From: UBA1127 sp034422455
GTDB taxonomy: Bacteria > Chloroflexota > Dehalococcoidia > Lucifugimonadales > UBA1127
Direction: 5' to 3'
DNA length: 64,000 nucleotides
Assembly: GCA_034422455.1 (NCBI GenBank)
Contig: DAOUJQ010000004.1
Location: 1 to 64,000 of the forward strand
Under the pieces are notes generated by a model. The model ran no database searches. It was given only the letters and a program-made list of their open reading frames with translations, and was not told the origin of the DNA. Of this stretch, positions 17,854 through 24,897 are shown piece after piece; position 1 is the first letter of the stretch, and each line of letters starts with the position of its first letter. A program made the translations under genes and the position numbers.

Positions 17854-17948
17854 TGCTGTCGCAAGCAATAGACCCCTCTTTGCATTGGGGATTCGGTCTG
17901 CATGGCCCTCTCGCAGTGCAAAGTGGGACAAGGTTGCTTGCGACAGCA
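17854..17948. other. Long nested inverted repeat (RNA hairpin candidate)
   Basis: TGCTGTCGCAAGCAA (17854-17868) is perfectly inverted at 17934-17948, and inside it CTTTGCA (17878-17884) is inverted at 17917-17923. The structure ends 30 bases before the start of the next gene and could be a leader structure, a structured RNA or a nested mini-element. Confidence 0.7.
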
Positions 17949-17978
17949 CCGAATCCTTTCTGCGGGAGGGTCACTCTT

Positions 17979-18572
17979 ATGCGCATGCCACCAGGGTCAA
18001 AACCACTCAAATCGCCCACTGTACAGACCATCGTGATTGCTGTGATTTTCGGCATTCTCTTCATCATCGGTGTCATGAATTTGAGTGACTCACCATCCGG
18101 TGGCAAAGCATCGGAGAGTCCGCCATTTACCCCGCCCACACGGGAGCTTTCACCGCAGGAATACGCGCAGATGACCAAGGCCGAATACGAAGCATATCTG
18201 CGCAACGAAAGCGGCTTGACCGAAGAAGGCATTGAAGGTTCCTTGGCGAACTTCGAGTTCAATCAGGGCCAAATACGCCGATGGCATGAGCGGGAAAAGC
18301 ACTGGTCAAGCGTCGATGCGTTCTTGGCGAACGTTGACCGAATCAATGCCGATGGCGTCATGACTTTGGAGGAGGTTGTGCAGGAGTGCACCACATATGC
18401 CCATTGGGAGAGCAGGCTCACGGCGGCACGGGACTACGTGATTGAGTTTCGGCAGTTTGACCCGGAAACCGTCAAGACGAACAACCTTGACGACCTGCAA
18501 GACAGGGCCGAGTGGCACCTAGACTTGGTGCAGAAGACCAAGACCCTATGCAGGGAGCAAGGGTTGGGGTAA
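17979..18572 (+). CDS. Membrane-anchored protein of unknown function, transposon cargo
   Basis: A 197-residue protein from ATG 17979 with GGGAGGG 8 bases upstream. A short basic N-terminus is followed by one transmembrane helix (TVQTIVIAVIFGILFIIGVM, residues ~13-32) and a linker rich in Pro and Ser. The C-terminal domain (~residues 50-197) is polar and helical, with KAEYEAYLRNESGLTEEG and FDPETVKTNNLDDLQDRAEW. The likely topology is N-in with the bulk outside. No family is recognised. It is flanked by two tRNA-like genes on each side, in the same orientation. Confidence 0.75.
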   Translation: MRMPPGSKPLKSPTVQTIVIAVIFGILFIIGVMNLSDSPSGGKASESPPFTPPTRELSPQEYAQMTKAEYEAYLRNESGLTEEGIEGSLANFEFNQGQIRRWHEREKHWSSVDAFLANVDRINADGVMTLEEVVQECTTYAHWESRLTAARDYVIEFRQFDPETVKTNNLDDLQDRAEWHLDLVQKTKTLCREQGLG

Positions 18573-18685
18573 ACGCTTATTCAGTTGTTAATCAGGGGCA
18601 GGGGCGGCGTACCGCCCCAAACCCCTTGACAAGCCCCCACCACTTCACTAGGGTTTTCCCGCTCCCTCCTCTCAGGGGGTGGGAT

Positions 18686-18760
18686 GACCCTGTAGCTCAG
18701 TGGTAGAGCGGCGGTCTGGAAAACTGCGCGTCGGGGGTTCGATTCCCCCCAGGGCGTCCA
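18686..18760 (+). tRNA. Class I tRNA-like gene with Ser anticodon GGA and odd acceptor stem
   Basis: D arm GCTC-AGTGGTA-GAGC, anticodon stem GCGGT/ACTGC with loop CTGGAAA (anticodon GGA, Ser), short variable loop GCGTC, T arm GGGGG-TTCGATT-CCCCC. Five acceptor pairs form (CCCTG/CAGGG); the outer two 5' bases (GA) match only beyond two extra bases (CG) on the 3' side. Bacterial tRNA-Ser always has a long variable arm, so a short-arm tRNA with this anticodon is anomalous. CCA is present in the sequence at 18758-18760. Confidence 0.7.
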
Positions 18761-18848
18761 TGGGGGTGGCGGAGAGGCTTAACGCGCCCGCCTGAAAAGC
18801 GGGTAAAGTCCTCAAGGCTTTCAGGGGTTCGAATCCCCTCCCCCCCAT
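18760..18848 (+). tRNA. Class II tRNA-like gene with Phe anticodon GAA
   Basis: D arm GCG...CGC, anticodon stem CCCGC/GCGGG with loop CTGAAAA (anticodon GAA), long variable arm (18803-18822), T arm AGGGG-TTCGAAT-CCCCT. Five acceptor pairs (GGGGG/CCCCC) form; as in the preceding gene, the outer two bases (AT) pair only past a two-base 3' insertion (CC). It abuts the preceding tRNA-like gene without a gap. It is the second Ser-type body with a Phe anticodon in this transposon. Confidence 0.7.
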
Positions 18849-18876
18849 TCCGCCAACACCCCATGTTTCCCCTACT

Positions 18877-18901
18877 CTGTGTAGCATTCGATATAACTCC
18901 C
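18877..18901. repeat. Right terminal inverted repeat of the transposon
   Basis: Inverted copy of 16021-16045 (24 of 25 bases), followed at once by the second TTATCAAA duplication (18902-18909), which also contains the stop codon of the adjacent DUF5615 gene. Confidence 0.95.
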
Positions 18902-18904
18902 TTA

Positions 18905-19222
18905 TCAAAGGAAGACTTCCCTGTAGGATCCCGGCTGCATGTCGTTTACGGCGTCCCGGATTTCTTGCAGCTTGAACCGTGTGCGGGGCCACGACGCTTC
19001 TGACAGCACAAGTACGGCTATCCGCCAATTTGCCAGATTCAGTTGGTGGGGCCATTGCTGGTCTGTCGTGATGATCAACTCGTAGCCGTGCTCCACCGCA
19101 TTCTGAAGCAGGTCCCCATTGCGGAGCGTGGCCCATCCCATCCTGGCAGCCGTGTCAACTGAATGCCCGTACAAGTAGCGGCGAAGCGGGAACGGCGTAC
19201 CGTTGTCAAACAGGATCTTCAC
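18905..19222 (-). CDS. DUF5615 PIN-like protein (probable toxin)
   Basis: A 105-residue protein of the DUF5615/Mut7-C PIN-like type. The acidic residue in MKILFDNGTPFPLRRYLYGH and the GYELIITTDQQW strand are the expected metal-binding acids. It is paired with a DUF433 gene whose stop overlaps its start by 4 bases (19219-19222). Such pairs are predicted toxin-antitoxin modules with an RNase toxin. The transposon inserted exactly at its 3' end: the stop codon lies in the target duplication, and the reading frame is undamaged. Confidence 0.87.
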   Translation of the reverse strand: MKILFDNGTPFPLRRYLYGHSVDTAARMGWATLRNGDLLQNAVEHGYELIITTDQQWPHQLNLANWRIAVLVLSEASWPRTRFKLQEIRDAVNDMQPGSYREVFL

Positions 19223-19461
19223 TGCTCATGCGGTCTTGACAACAGCTCGATTTCATGGGCAAGCACGGCTTCCACCGCTCGCGGATCGACGCCTTCGAAC
19301 CACTCGATGAACTGGTCTACGGTGGCGCCGTCGCGGAGGTTTTCAAACAGGGCGGACACCGGTACGCGAGTGTCTCGAAAGACCCACTTGCCGCTGACCT
19401 TGCCGGGAACGCGTTCTACTGCTTGGCAGTTTTCCCAATGCTTTGTTTCGTCGTAGTCCAT
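19219..19461 (-). CDS. DUF433 protein (probable antitoxin)
   Basis: An 80-residue DUF433 protein with the family pattern GKWVFRDTRVPVSALFENL, GATVDQFIEWFEGV and AVLAHEIELL. The winged-helix-like fold is expected to bind DNA and/or the DUF5615 partner. It is the first gene of the pair, with a 4-base overlap to the toxin gene. It diverges from the VOC gene across a 139-base gap with no other features. Confidence 0.88.
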   Translation of the reverse strand: MDYDETKHWENCQAVERVPGKVSGKWVFRDTRVPVSALFENLRDGATVDQFIEWFEGVDPRAVEAVLAHEIELLSRPHEQ

Positions 19462-19600
19462 GGCGTCACCTCTTTACTATGATACGCTTACGCCAACCCG
19501 GCTGCCACAATGCTCCCGCGCCTCCTTGACGACCCCCCGCCCCGGTGCAATCATGCCCCAACCGAAGTGGCAAGGCTCAGGGGGGAGCAAGGAGGTCACC

Positions 19601-20101
19601 ATGGGCGGCTTCAACATCAGCAGGGTTGGACACGTCGGCGTACAGGTCACGGACATGGACCGCTCCCTTGACTTCTACTGCAACACCCTCGGCCTCACCC
19701 TCACCGGGCGCTGGCCCCGCGGCGAGACCGGCGACATGGCCTTCCTGCGCTTCGGCGACATGCACCATGACATCGTCCTGTTTACCCACCCCGACCAGCC
19801 GGAGTCTGACAACCGGAGGATCGGCTACAACGCCCTCCAGCACATCGCCATGGAGGTCGACACCCGCGACGAGTGGCTGAAGGCGCTGTACGACTTGAAG
19901 ATGAAGGGCGTCGAGATCGTCAGCGGGCCGCTGGTCCACGGCGCCGAGGGCGACCCGCGCAACATCGGCGGCAGCGGCACCCGCTCCTTCTACTTCGAGG
20001 ACCCGGACGGCAACTCGCTGGAGCTCTACTGCGACATGATGCGAGTCCCCAACGGTGAGCCCTTCCCCCGCCCCGAGTACAAGGACGTCTGGACCCTCTA
20101 A
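19601..20101 (+). CDS. VOC-family (glyoxalase/extradiol dioxygenase-like) protein
   Basis: A 166-residue single-module vicinal-oxygen-chelate protein. The start ATG is placed by GGAGG 5 bases upstream. Metal-ligand candidates are the His in VGHVGVQVTDMDRSLDFYC, the His in NALQHIAMEV and the Glu in GNSLELYCDM. Such proteins act on aromatic ring-cleavage substrates, aldehydes or antibiotics; the substrate cannot be assigned. A strong hairpin terminator follows. Confidence 0.9.
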   Translation: MGGFNISRVGHVGVQVTDMDRSLDFYCNTLGLTLTGRWPRGETGDMAFLRFGDMHHDIVLFTHPDQPESDNRRIGYNALQHIAMEVDTRDEWLKALYDLKMKGVEIVSGPLVHGAEGDPRNIGGSGTRSFYFEDPDGNSLELYCDMMRVPNGEPFPRPEYKDVWTL

Positions 20102-20119
20102 CCTATACCCGCACAACAG

Positions 20120-20152
20120 AGAGCCCCCGGGCAAATGTTCGCCGGGGGCTCT
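20120..20152 (+). terminator. Rho-independent terminator of the VOC gene
   Basis: AGAGCCCCCGG and CCGGGGGCTCT form an 11-bp stem 18 bases after the stop, followed by TCCTATTC. Confidence 0.75.
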
Positions 20153-20166
20153 TCCTATTCAGGTCC

Positions 20167-20191
20167 GTTCACCCTGAGCCCCGTCGAAGGG
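20167..20191. repeat. Family B repeat
   Basis: GTTCACCCTGAGCCCCGTCG plus AAGGG. The 695-base gene-free stretch 20102-20796 consists of the terminator, this repeat, the composite repeat and a further B-A-B repeat set. Confidence 0.8.
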
Positions 20192-20211
20192 TCGTCTTGG
20201 CTCCCCATACT

Positions 20212-20597
20212 CTCATACCGGCGCATTGCCCCCCGTACCCGATACGGGGCCAATATCCAAGAACTCCGCATCCAACGAAGCCCGCAATCCCGTTCCGTCG
20301 TCTCTCTCGTAGGGGCGACCCTTGTGGTCGCCCATCCCGCCGATAGGCGGGACCCCCGCACCCACCCCCCGCCACCACCCCCTCGCGCGAACGCCGTCCC
20401 CCGCGCTACCCTCGCCCCATGCACCGCCACCACAACACCACAACCGCCCCGGCGCCATTTCCCCTTCCCCCCTCGTGGGGGAGGGCTGGGGTGGGGGTGG
20501 ACGCGGCCGGGAATTGTTCCCCCCTGATGAAAAAATTTTCGTCTTGTATCTGCAACGTGCCAACGCAGCTTCAACACGAAAAACAAAACAATTCCCC
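20212..20597. repeat. Composite long repeat, copy 1
   Basis: About 386 bp similar in order and sequence to 30705-31082. It contains a broken family A unit, a family C hairpin (20309-20333), GCCGATAGGCGGGAC, a CACC/CCACAAC-rich tract and the 89-bp hairpin element. Both copies lie between convergent genes. The copies differ by small indels, so they are not an assembly duplicate. Confidence 0.9.
20509..20597. repeat. 89-bp hairpin element, copy 1 (MITE- or RNA-like)
   Basis: The ends GGGAATTGTT and AACAATTCCC are inverted. Inside, TTTTCGT-TTG-CTGC arms pair around the loop AACGTGCCAAC. The same length is found at 30994-31082, with nearly identical sequence. No reading frame. Confidence 0.85.
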
Positions 20598-20640
20598 GCA
20601 GCTACGCCGGGCGCGGAGATCAATTCGGCCCCACACAACC

Positions 20641-20783
20641 CGCTCATCCTGAGCCTGTCGAAGGGCCGGGACCAGAGGAAGGACGATTGAAGGACAAGCA
20701 CTCCCCCAACCCTCATACCGGCGCATGCCGGTATCCAGGAAGTCGGGACAAAGGGAACCGTTCGCCCTGAGCCCGTCGAAGGG
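20641..20783. repeat. Family B-A-B repeat set
   Basis: Family B at 20641-20665 and 20760-20783 flanks a family A unit at 20714-20738. The set ends just before the stop of the minus-strand monooxygenase. Confidence 0.85.
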
Positions 20784-20796
20784 CGAATGGAGGGAG

Positions 20797-21642
20797 CTAC
20801 AGCAGCGCCCGCGCGTGGCTTTCGAGCTGCGCCAGCGCCTCTTCGCGCCCGGCCGTGTCCACCTGGATGACGACCCTGTCCGCGCCCGCCTCGCCGAGCG
20901 CCCGCACGTGGTCGGGGTCTGGCGGCACCTGGTAGCAGGTGACCTCCAGCGACGCCGGGTCGCGCCCTGCCGCCTCCGCCAGCCGGTCGAGCTCCTTCCG
21001 CCCCGCGGCAACCCATTCCGGCCGCGCCCGCAGCGGCAGCCAGCCGTCGCCGTACTCCACCACGCGCTTGTACACGTACTTCGACCACCCGCCGAGGATG
21101 ACCGGCGGGTGCGGCCGCTGCACCGGCCTCGGGAACGACACGACCTGCGGGAAGTCGTAGAACTCGCCGTGGTACTCGCTGTACACGGTGGTCCACAGCT
21201 CCTTCATGGCCAGCACCGATTCCCGGCACTGCGCCCACCGCCGGGGGAAGTTGCCGCCCATGAGCTCCGTCTCCTCCGTGATCCACCCGGCGCCGATGCC
21301 CATGATGAACCGCCCGCCGGAGATCAGATCGAGCGTCGCCGCCTCCTTCGCCAGCAGCAGCGGGTTCCGCTCCGGCAGCAGTGTGACCCCCGTCGCCACC
21401 TTGAGCGTCGTGGTCACCGCCGCGGCTGCCGCCAGCGTCACGTACGGGTCCACCACGTCGAAGTACTTCTTCGGCATCTCCCCGTCCGTGCTGTCCGACG
21501 GCGCCTTCTGCGTGCGCTCCACGGGGATGATCGGGTGCTCCGGCACCCACAGCGAGTCGAATCCCAACTCCTCGGCGCGTGTCGCCAGCGTGACAACGTC
21601 GATGGAGTAGTCGGTCAGGAACGACGAGACGCCTATCTTCAT
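20797..21642 (-). CDS. LLM-class F420/FMN-dependent oxidoreductase
   Basis: A 281-residue luciferase-like protein. It starts MKIGVSSFLTDYSIDVVTLA, carries EELGFDSLWVPEHPIIP, VATGVTLLPERNPLLLAKEA, GRFIMGIGAGWITEETE and HPPVILGGWSKYVYKRV. The length and the IGAGWITEE loop match the group of short F420-dependent LLM enzymes. It may reduce or oxygenate an organic substrate; substrate unknown. It is a single gene with repeats behind it and the SBP gene's terminator ahead. Confidence 0.9.
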   Translation of the reverse strand: MKIGVSSFLTDYSIDVVTLATRAEELGFDSLWVPEHPIIPVERTQKAPSDSTDGEMPKKYFDVVDPYVTLAAAAAVTTTLKVATGVTLLPERNPLLLAKEAATLDLISGGRFIMGIGAGWITEETELMGGNFPRRWAQCRESVLAMKELWTTVYSEYHGEFYDFPQVVSFPRPVQRPHPPVILGGWSKYVYKRVVEYGDGWLPLRARPEWVAAGRKELDRLAEAAGRDPASLEVTCYQVPPDPDHVRALGEAGADRVVIQVDTAGREEALAQLESHARALL

Positions 21643-21737
21643 GGGACCAATTCCACCCTTTCCTTGCCGGACTCACCGATTGCCTGCGCCACTATAGCAG
21701 GAAGCGGGAGGTTCGTAGTGGCCGCCGCCAAAACGAA

Positions 21738-21768
21738 AGGCCCCGCCCGAAAGCTCCGGGCGGGGCCT
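21738..21768 (-). terminator. Terminator of the substrate-binding protein gene
   Basis: AGGCCCCGCCCG pairs with CGGGCGGGGCCT; on the minus strand the stem is followed by TTTCGTTTT. It lies 22 bases past the stop at 21790. Confidence 0.85.
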
Positions 21769-21789
21769 CCGCTTGAAATGCTTGGCGGA

Positions 21790-23577
21790 CTACTTCTTGA
21801 CGGCCTCTACGTACTCCAGGTGGGTCCAGGTGCCGGTGATGGAACCCGGCCAGTCCCAGCCCGCAACAACGTCGGAGTTGATGACGGCCTCAGCGGGCAG
21901 CCAGAAGAGCGGGATGGAGATGAACTCGTCGAAGAAGATGTCGCCCATCTGGCGCGCCAGATCGTCGGCCTTCACCGGGTCCAGCGTCTGGATGAACTCG
22001 CCCATGATCTTGCTGCTCTCCAGGATCTCAACGCCGCCGCCCCGTGGCGGGAAGGAGGTGTTGTAGACCTTCGGGCCGATGGTGATGTTGGAGCTGGTGC
22101 CGCCCATGGCGATCTCCCGCGTGTACTCGAAGTTGCGGCCGCGGGCGCGCCGCGTGGCGGTGTCCTCCGTGTACTGGTTGACCGTCACGCCGATGTCCCG
22201 CCAGTAGTTCGCCATGATCTCGATGATGTCGTCGGCGCCCGCGTACCGGGACAGTGGCGCCACGTTCACGTCGATCTCGAGCGGGTTGCTGGAGCTATAG
22301 CCGGCCTCAGCCAGCAGGGCCGTCGCGGCCTCTGGGTCGTAACCGTACTTGGAGTCGAACTCGTCGACCCAGCGCTGGTTCCAGCCCGGGCGGCCTGGGT
22401 TCAGGTGGTTGACCTGCATCAACACGCCCTTGCCGCCGAAGAATGCGTCGTTGATCTCCGTCCGGTTGATGGCCCGGTTCAGCGCCTGCCGAACGCGCAC
22501 GTCCAGGAACGGGCTGCTCGTGTCCTGGTAGCTGTCGCCCGTGGCGCTGGCCTCGTTCTCATACTGGCCCCGGAACTGCGCGAAGGCCCGCAGCGCCTGT
22601 ACGTGGCCGCGGACGACGCCATACCCGTCGCCCACTGCCTGCTGCAGTTGGTCTTCCGGCAGGTTGGTCAGGTGGACCTCGTCGTTGTACAGCGCGGCCA
22701 GCCTCGTGGACGCCTCGTTGATAAACTTGATCTCAAGCTCCGGGAAGTCCGGCGTGTAGCGCCAGTGGTCCGGCGTGCGCTCGAAGACGATGTTCTGCGC
22801 CTGCTCCCGCTCCAGGTACTGGTACGAGCCGGTGCCCGCGATGGGAGCGTCCTCGCCGATGACCACCGGGTCGCCCGCGGCGTCGTGGTGGGCCTTGGAG
22901 ATGATCTCCACGCCGCCCTGCAGCCGCGAGATCTGGGCGAAGAAGTTGCTGTCCGGCCTCGACAGCTTGAACACCACCTCGTAGTCGTTCTCGGCGATGG
23001 TCTCGTACGTCACGTCCTGGAAGTAGACCAGCTCGCCGTGGAGGCCGCCCTCTCGCTGGTGGTTCCACATCGTGTGGACCACGTCCGCGGCGGTGAACTC
23101 GCCCCAGTCGCCGTGGAACTGCACGCCCTCGCGAAGGTGGAACCGGACCTGCGGGCCCTCCGGCCCCTCCTCGACGGCCCACTCCAGGGCCAGGCCGGGG
23201 AGAAACTCGTCGGTGATGGGGTGCGAGTCGATGAGGTACTCGTACATGGGCTTCATCTGCCACACGGTCGTCTGGCCGATGTGGCGGGTCTCGTTGCCCT
23301 CCGTCGACGGCGCCTCGAAGGCGGTCACCAACCGGTCAACGACCGCCTCCATCATCGCCTCGGGCTCGGTCGTGGTCGCGGCCGGCTCCGACGCTGTGCC
23401 TGTGGAGGTGTCTGTTGTCGTCGTAGTGGTCGACGCGGTCGTGTCGGTGCTCGGAGCGGCGGCGCCCGATCCGCCGTCATCGTCGCCGTCTCCGCCGCAT
23501 GCCACGGCCATCAGCATGGCGGTGATCAGGAGAGCAATAAGGGGCAACAGGGGGATAGGTATTCGTCTTGCGTTCAT
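21790..23577 (-). CDS. Peptide/nickel-type ABC transporter substrate-binding lipoprotein
   Basis: A 595-residue SBP family 5 protein. Its lipoprotein signal peptide (hydrophobic LLPLIALLITAMLMAVAC, lipobox AVAC) is followed by an acidic Gly/Asp stretch and a Thr/Ser-rich linker. Family landmarks: FHLREGVQFHGDWGEFTAAD, VVFKLSRPDSNFF, VRQALNRAINRTEINDAFFG and DPEAATALLAEAGY. It should lie on the outer face of the cytoplasmic membrane. No permease or ATPase is adjacent. It is paralogous to 42464-44266; both end in -W-WPG-I-G-W-H-----AVKK. Confidence 0.93.
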   Translation of the reverse strand: MNARRIPIPLLPLIALLITAMLMAVACGGDGDDDGGSGAAAPSTDTTASTTTTTTDTSTGTASEPAATTTEPEAMMEAVVDRLVTAFEAPSTEGNETRHIGQTTVWQMKPMYEYLIDSHPITDEFLPGLALEWAVEEGPEGPQVRFHLREGVQFHGDWGEFTAADVVHTMWNHQREGGLHGELVYFQDVTYETIAENDYEVVFKLSRPDSNFFAQISRLQGGVEIISKAHHDAAGDPVVIGEDAPIAGTGSYQYLEREQAQNIVFERTPDHWRYTPDFPELEIKFINEASTRLAALYNDEVHLTNLPEDQLQQAVGDGYGVVRGHVQALRAFAQFRGQYENEASATGDSYQDTSSPFLDVRVRQALNRAINRTEINDAFFGGKGVLMQVNHLNPGRPGWNQRWVDEFDSKYGYDPEAATALLAEAGYSSSNPLEIDVNVAPLSRYAGADDIIEIMANYWRDIGVTVNQYTEDTATRRARGRNFEYTREIAMGGTSSNITIGPKVYNTSFPPRGGGVEILESSKIMGEFIQTLDPVKADDLARQMGDIFFDEFISIPLFWLPAEAVINSDVVAGWDWPGSITGTWTHLEYVEAVKK

Positions 23578-23766
23578 GCGCAGACTCCCTTCTCCCCCCT
23601 GGAAGTCGGTGACAATATTGTGAGAAGGAAATTGCGCTATGTCAACTGCTTGGAATGTTTCGTTGGCAGATTCTATTCGTCATCCGGCGGTTAGGTGGCG
23701 GAATGCCGTTGGAACACCCGATCGTGCTGACGGGAAATGGTCGACGCAATTGGTTAGAGCCGGCCG

Positions 23767-24897
23767 CTACCACAGCCGCTCCGACGCCATCCGCGCGCCC
23801 TCGGCGAGCGACGCCAGCTTGGCCCACACGATGTCCGCCTGCACGTTCGGCGTTGTGCTCGCAAACGTGCCGAACCCGCAGTCCGACCCCGCGATGACCC
23901 GCTCCTTGCCCACGACTTCGGCGTACGCCACGATGCGCTGCGCCACCAGCTCCGGGTGCTCGATGAAGTTGGTGGTGGAATCGATGACGCCGGGGATGAC
24001 GACCATGTCGTCGGGGAGCTGCACGTCCCTGAAGACGGCCCACTCGTGGGCGTGGCGGGGGTTCGCGCCCTCCAGGGAGATGGCGCCGACATTGGCCTTC
24101 AAGACGACGGGCAGGATGTCGCGCAGCGGCACGTCGCGGTGGTGCGGCCCCTCGTAGTTGCCCCAGCACAGGTGCAGCCGCACCTGCTCTGCCGGGATGT
24201 TGCTGATGGCGTGGTTCAGCGCCTCGACGTTGCCCTCGATGACCTTGAGAAACTCCTCCACGGTCAGGTCTGTGAACCGCATGTGGCGGCTCATGGCCAG
24301 GTCCGGGCAGTCGAGCTGCAGCAGATAGCCGGCCTCCGCGATGGCCTCGAACTCCTGCTTCATCACGTCCGACAGCGTCGCCAGGTATTCCTCCCGCGAC
24401 GCGTAGTACTGGTTGCCGAGGAAGTGGGCGATCACGCCCGGCGACGCCGCCGTCAGGAAGGCCTCCGCCGCCGGGCTGGCTTCCAACGCGGCGTTGAACG
24501 TCGCGATGTCCCCCTGCACGGCGTCCGGGTCCTTCCACGCGACCGGGCCGTTGCAGGCGGGCCGCTTCACCCTGGCTGCGAGCGGGACCGTGGCGTTCGG
24601 GAAGTCCGCCCAGTCGCCGCGGATGTTGACGGTGGCCTCTCCCTCGAAGCCCGTGAGCCGGTCCTTCACGTACGTGGAGTAGCCGATCTTCCCCTGCTCG
24701 CCGTCGCTGACCACGTCGACGCCCGCCTCGACCTGCTTGCGCACCGTCTCGGCGACTGCCTCCCGCACCGCGCCCGCCAGCGCCTCCGGGTCGACCTCCT
24801 CGCCATCGTCCTTCTTCAGCAGCAGCTCCGCCAGCTCCAGGGGCCGCGGCAGGCTGCCGGTGTGCGTTGTCAGGATACGGTCGACGCTGCGCTTCAT
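23767..24897 (-). CDS. Cobalamin-independent methionine synthase-like (MetE C-domain) protein
   Basis: A 376-residue protein of the MetE C-terminal/epoxyalkane:coenzyme M transferase-like barrel. It starts ILTTHTGSLPRPLELAELLL. Zinc-site candidates are the His/Cys in RLHLCWGNYEGPHHRD and the Cys in VIAGSDCGFGTFAST. It is about half of full MetE length, so a stand-alone methyl or alkyl thiol transferase is more likely than a classical methionine synthase. Its start overlaps the LLM stop by 4 bases, linking it to a flavin monooxygenase. Substrate unknown. Confidence 0.88.
   Translation of the reverse strand: MKRSVDRILTTHTGSLPRPLELAELLLKKDDGEEVDPEALAGAVREAVAETVRKQVEAGVDVVSDGEQGKIGYSTYVKDRLTGFEGEATVNIRGDWADFPNATVPLAARVKRPACNGPVAWKDPDAVQGDIATFNAALEASPAAEAFLTAASPGVIAHFLGNQYYASREEYLATLSDVMKQEFEAIAEAGYLLQLDCPDLAMSRHMRFTDLTVEEFLKVIEGNVEALNHAISNIPAEQVRLHLCWGNYEGPHHRDVPLRDILPVVLKANVGAISLEGANPRHAHEWAVFRDVQLPDDMVVIPGVIDSTTNFIEHPELVAQRIVAYAEVVGKERVIAGSDCGFGTFASTTPNVQADIVWAKLASLAEGARMASERLW

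Larger units (their letters stand above)
16021..18901. mobile_element. IS1595-like transposon carrying tRNA-like genes (2881 bp)
   Basis: Bounded by 25-bp terminal inverted repeats that differ at one position (left 16021-16045, starting GGGACTTATATCG; right 18877-18901, ending CGATATAACTCCC) and by the 8-bp direct duplication TTATCAAA. GG-ended repeats and 8-bp AT-rich duplications are typical of the IS1595 family, and the transposase agrees. Contents: a minus-strand operon of transposase, a 57-residue and an 88-residue protein, then plus-strand cargo of two tRNA-like genes, a large hairpin, a membrane-anchored protein and two more tRNA-like genes. Intact ends and transposase suggest recent movement. 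Confidence 0.93.

Noticed and set aside
18640..18680. Further decayed tRNA copy (CACTAGGGTTTTCCCGC resembles part of the tRNA-like gene at 17694)
   Set aside because: Only about 15 bases resemble the anticodon/variable region; no cloverleaf can be drawn.
20725..23694. 989-codon open frame on the plus strand
   Set aside because: Antisense to the luciferase-like gene and the binding-protein lipoprotein. Its composition is Arg/Val/Asp/Leu-rich, as expected of mirror frames in GC-rich DNA, and no domain is recognisable.
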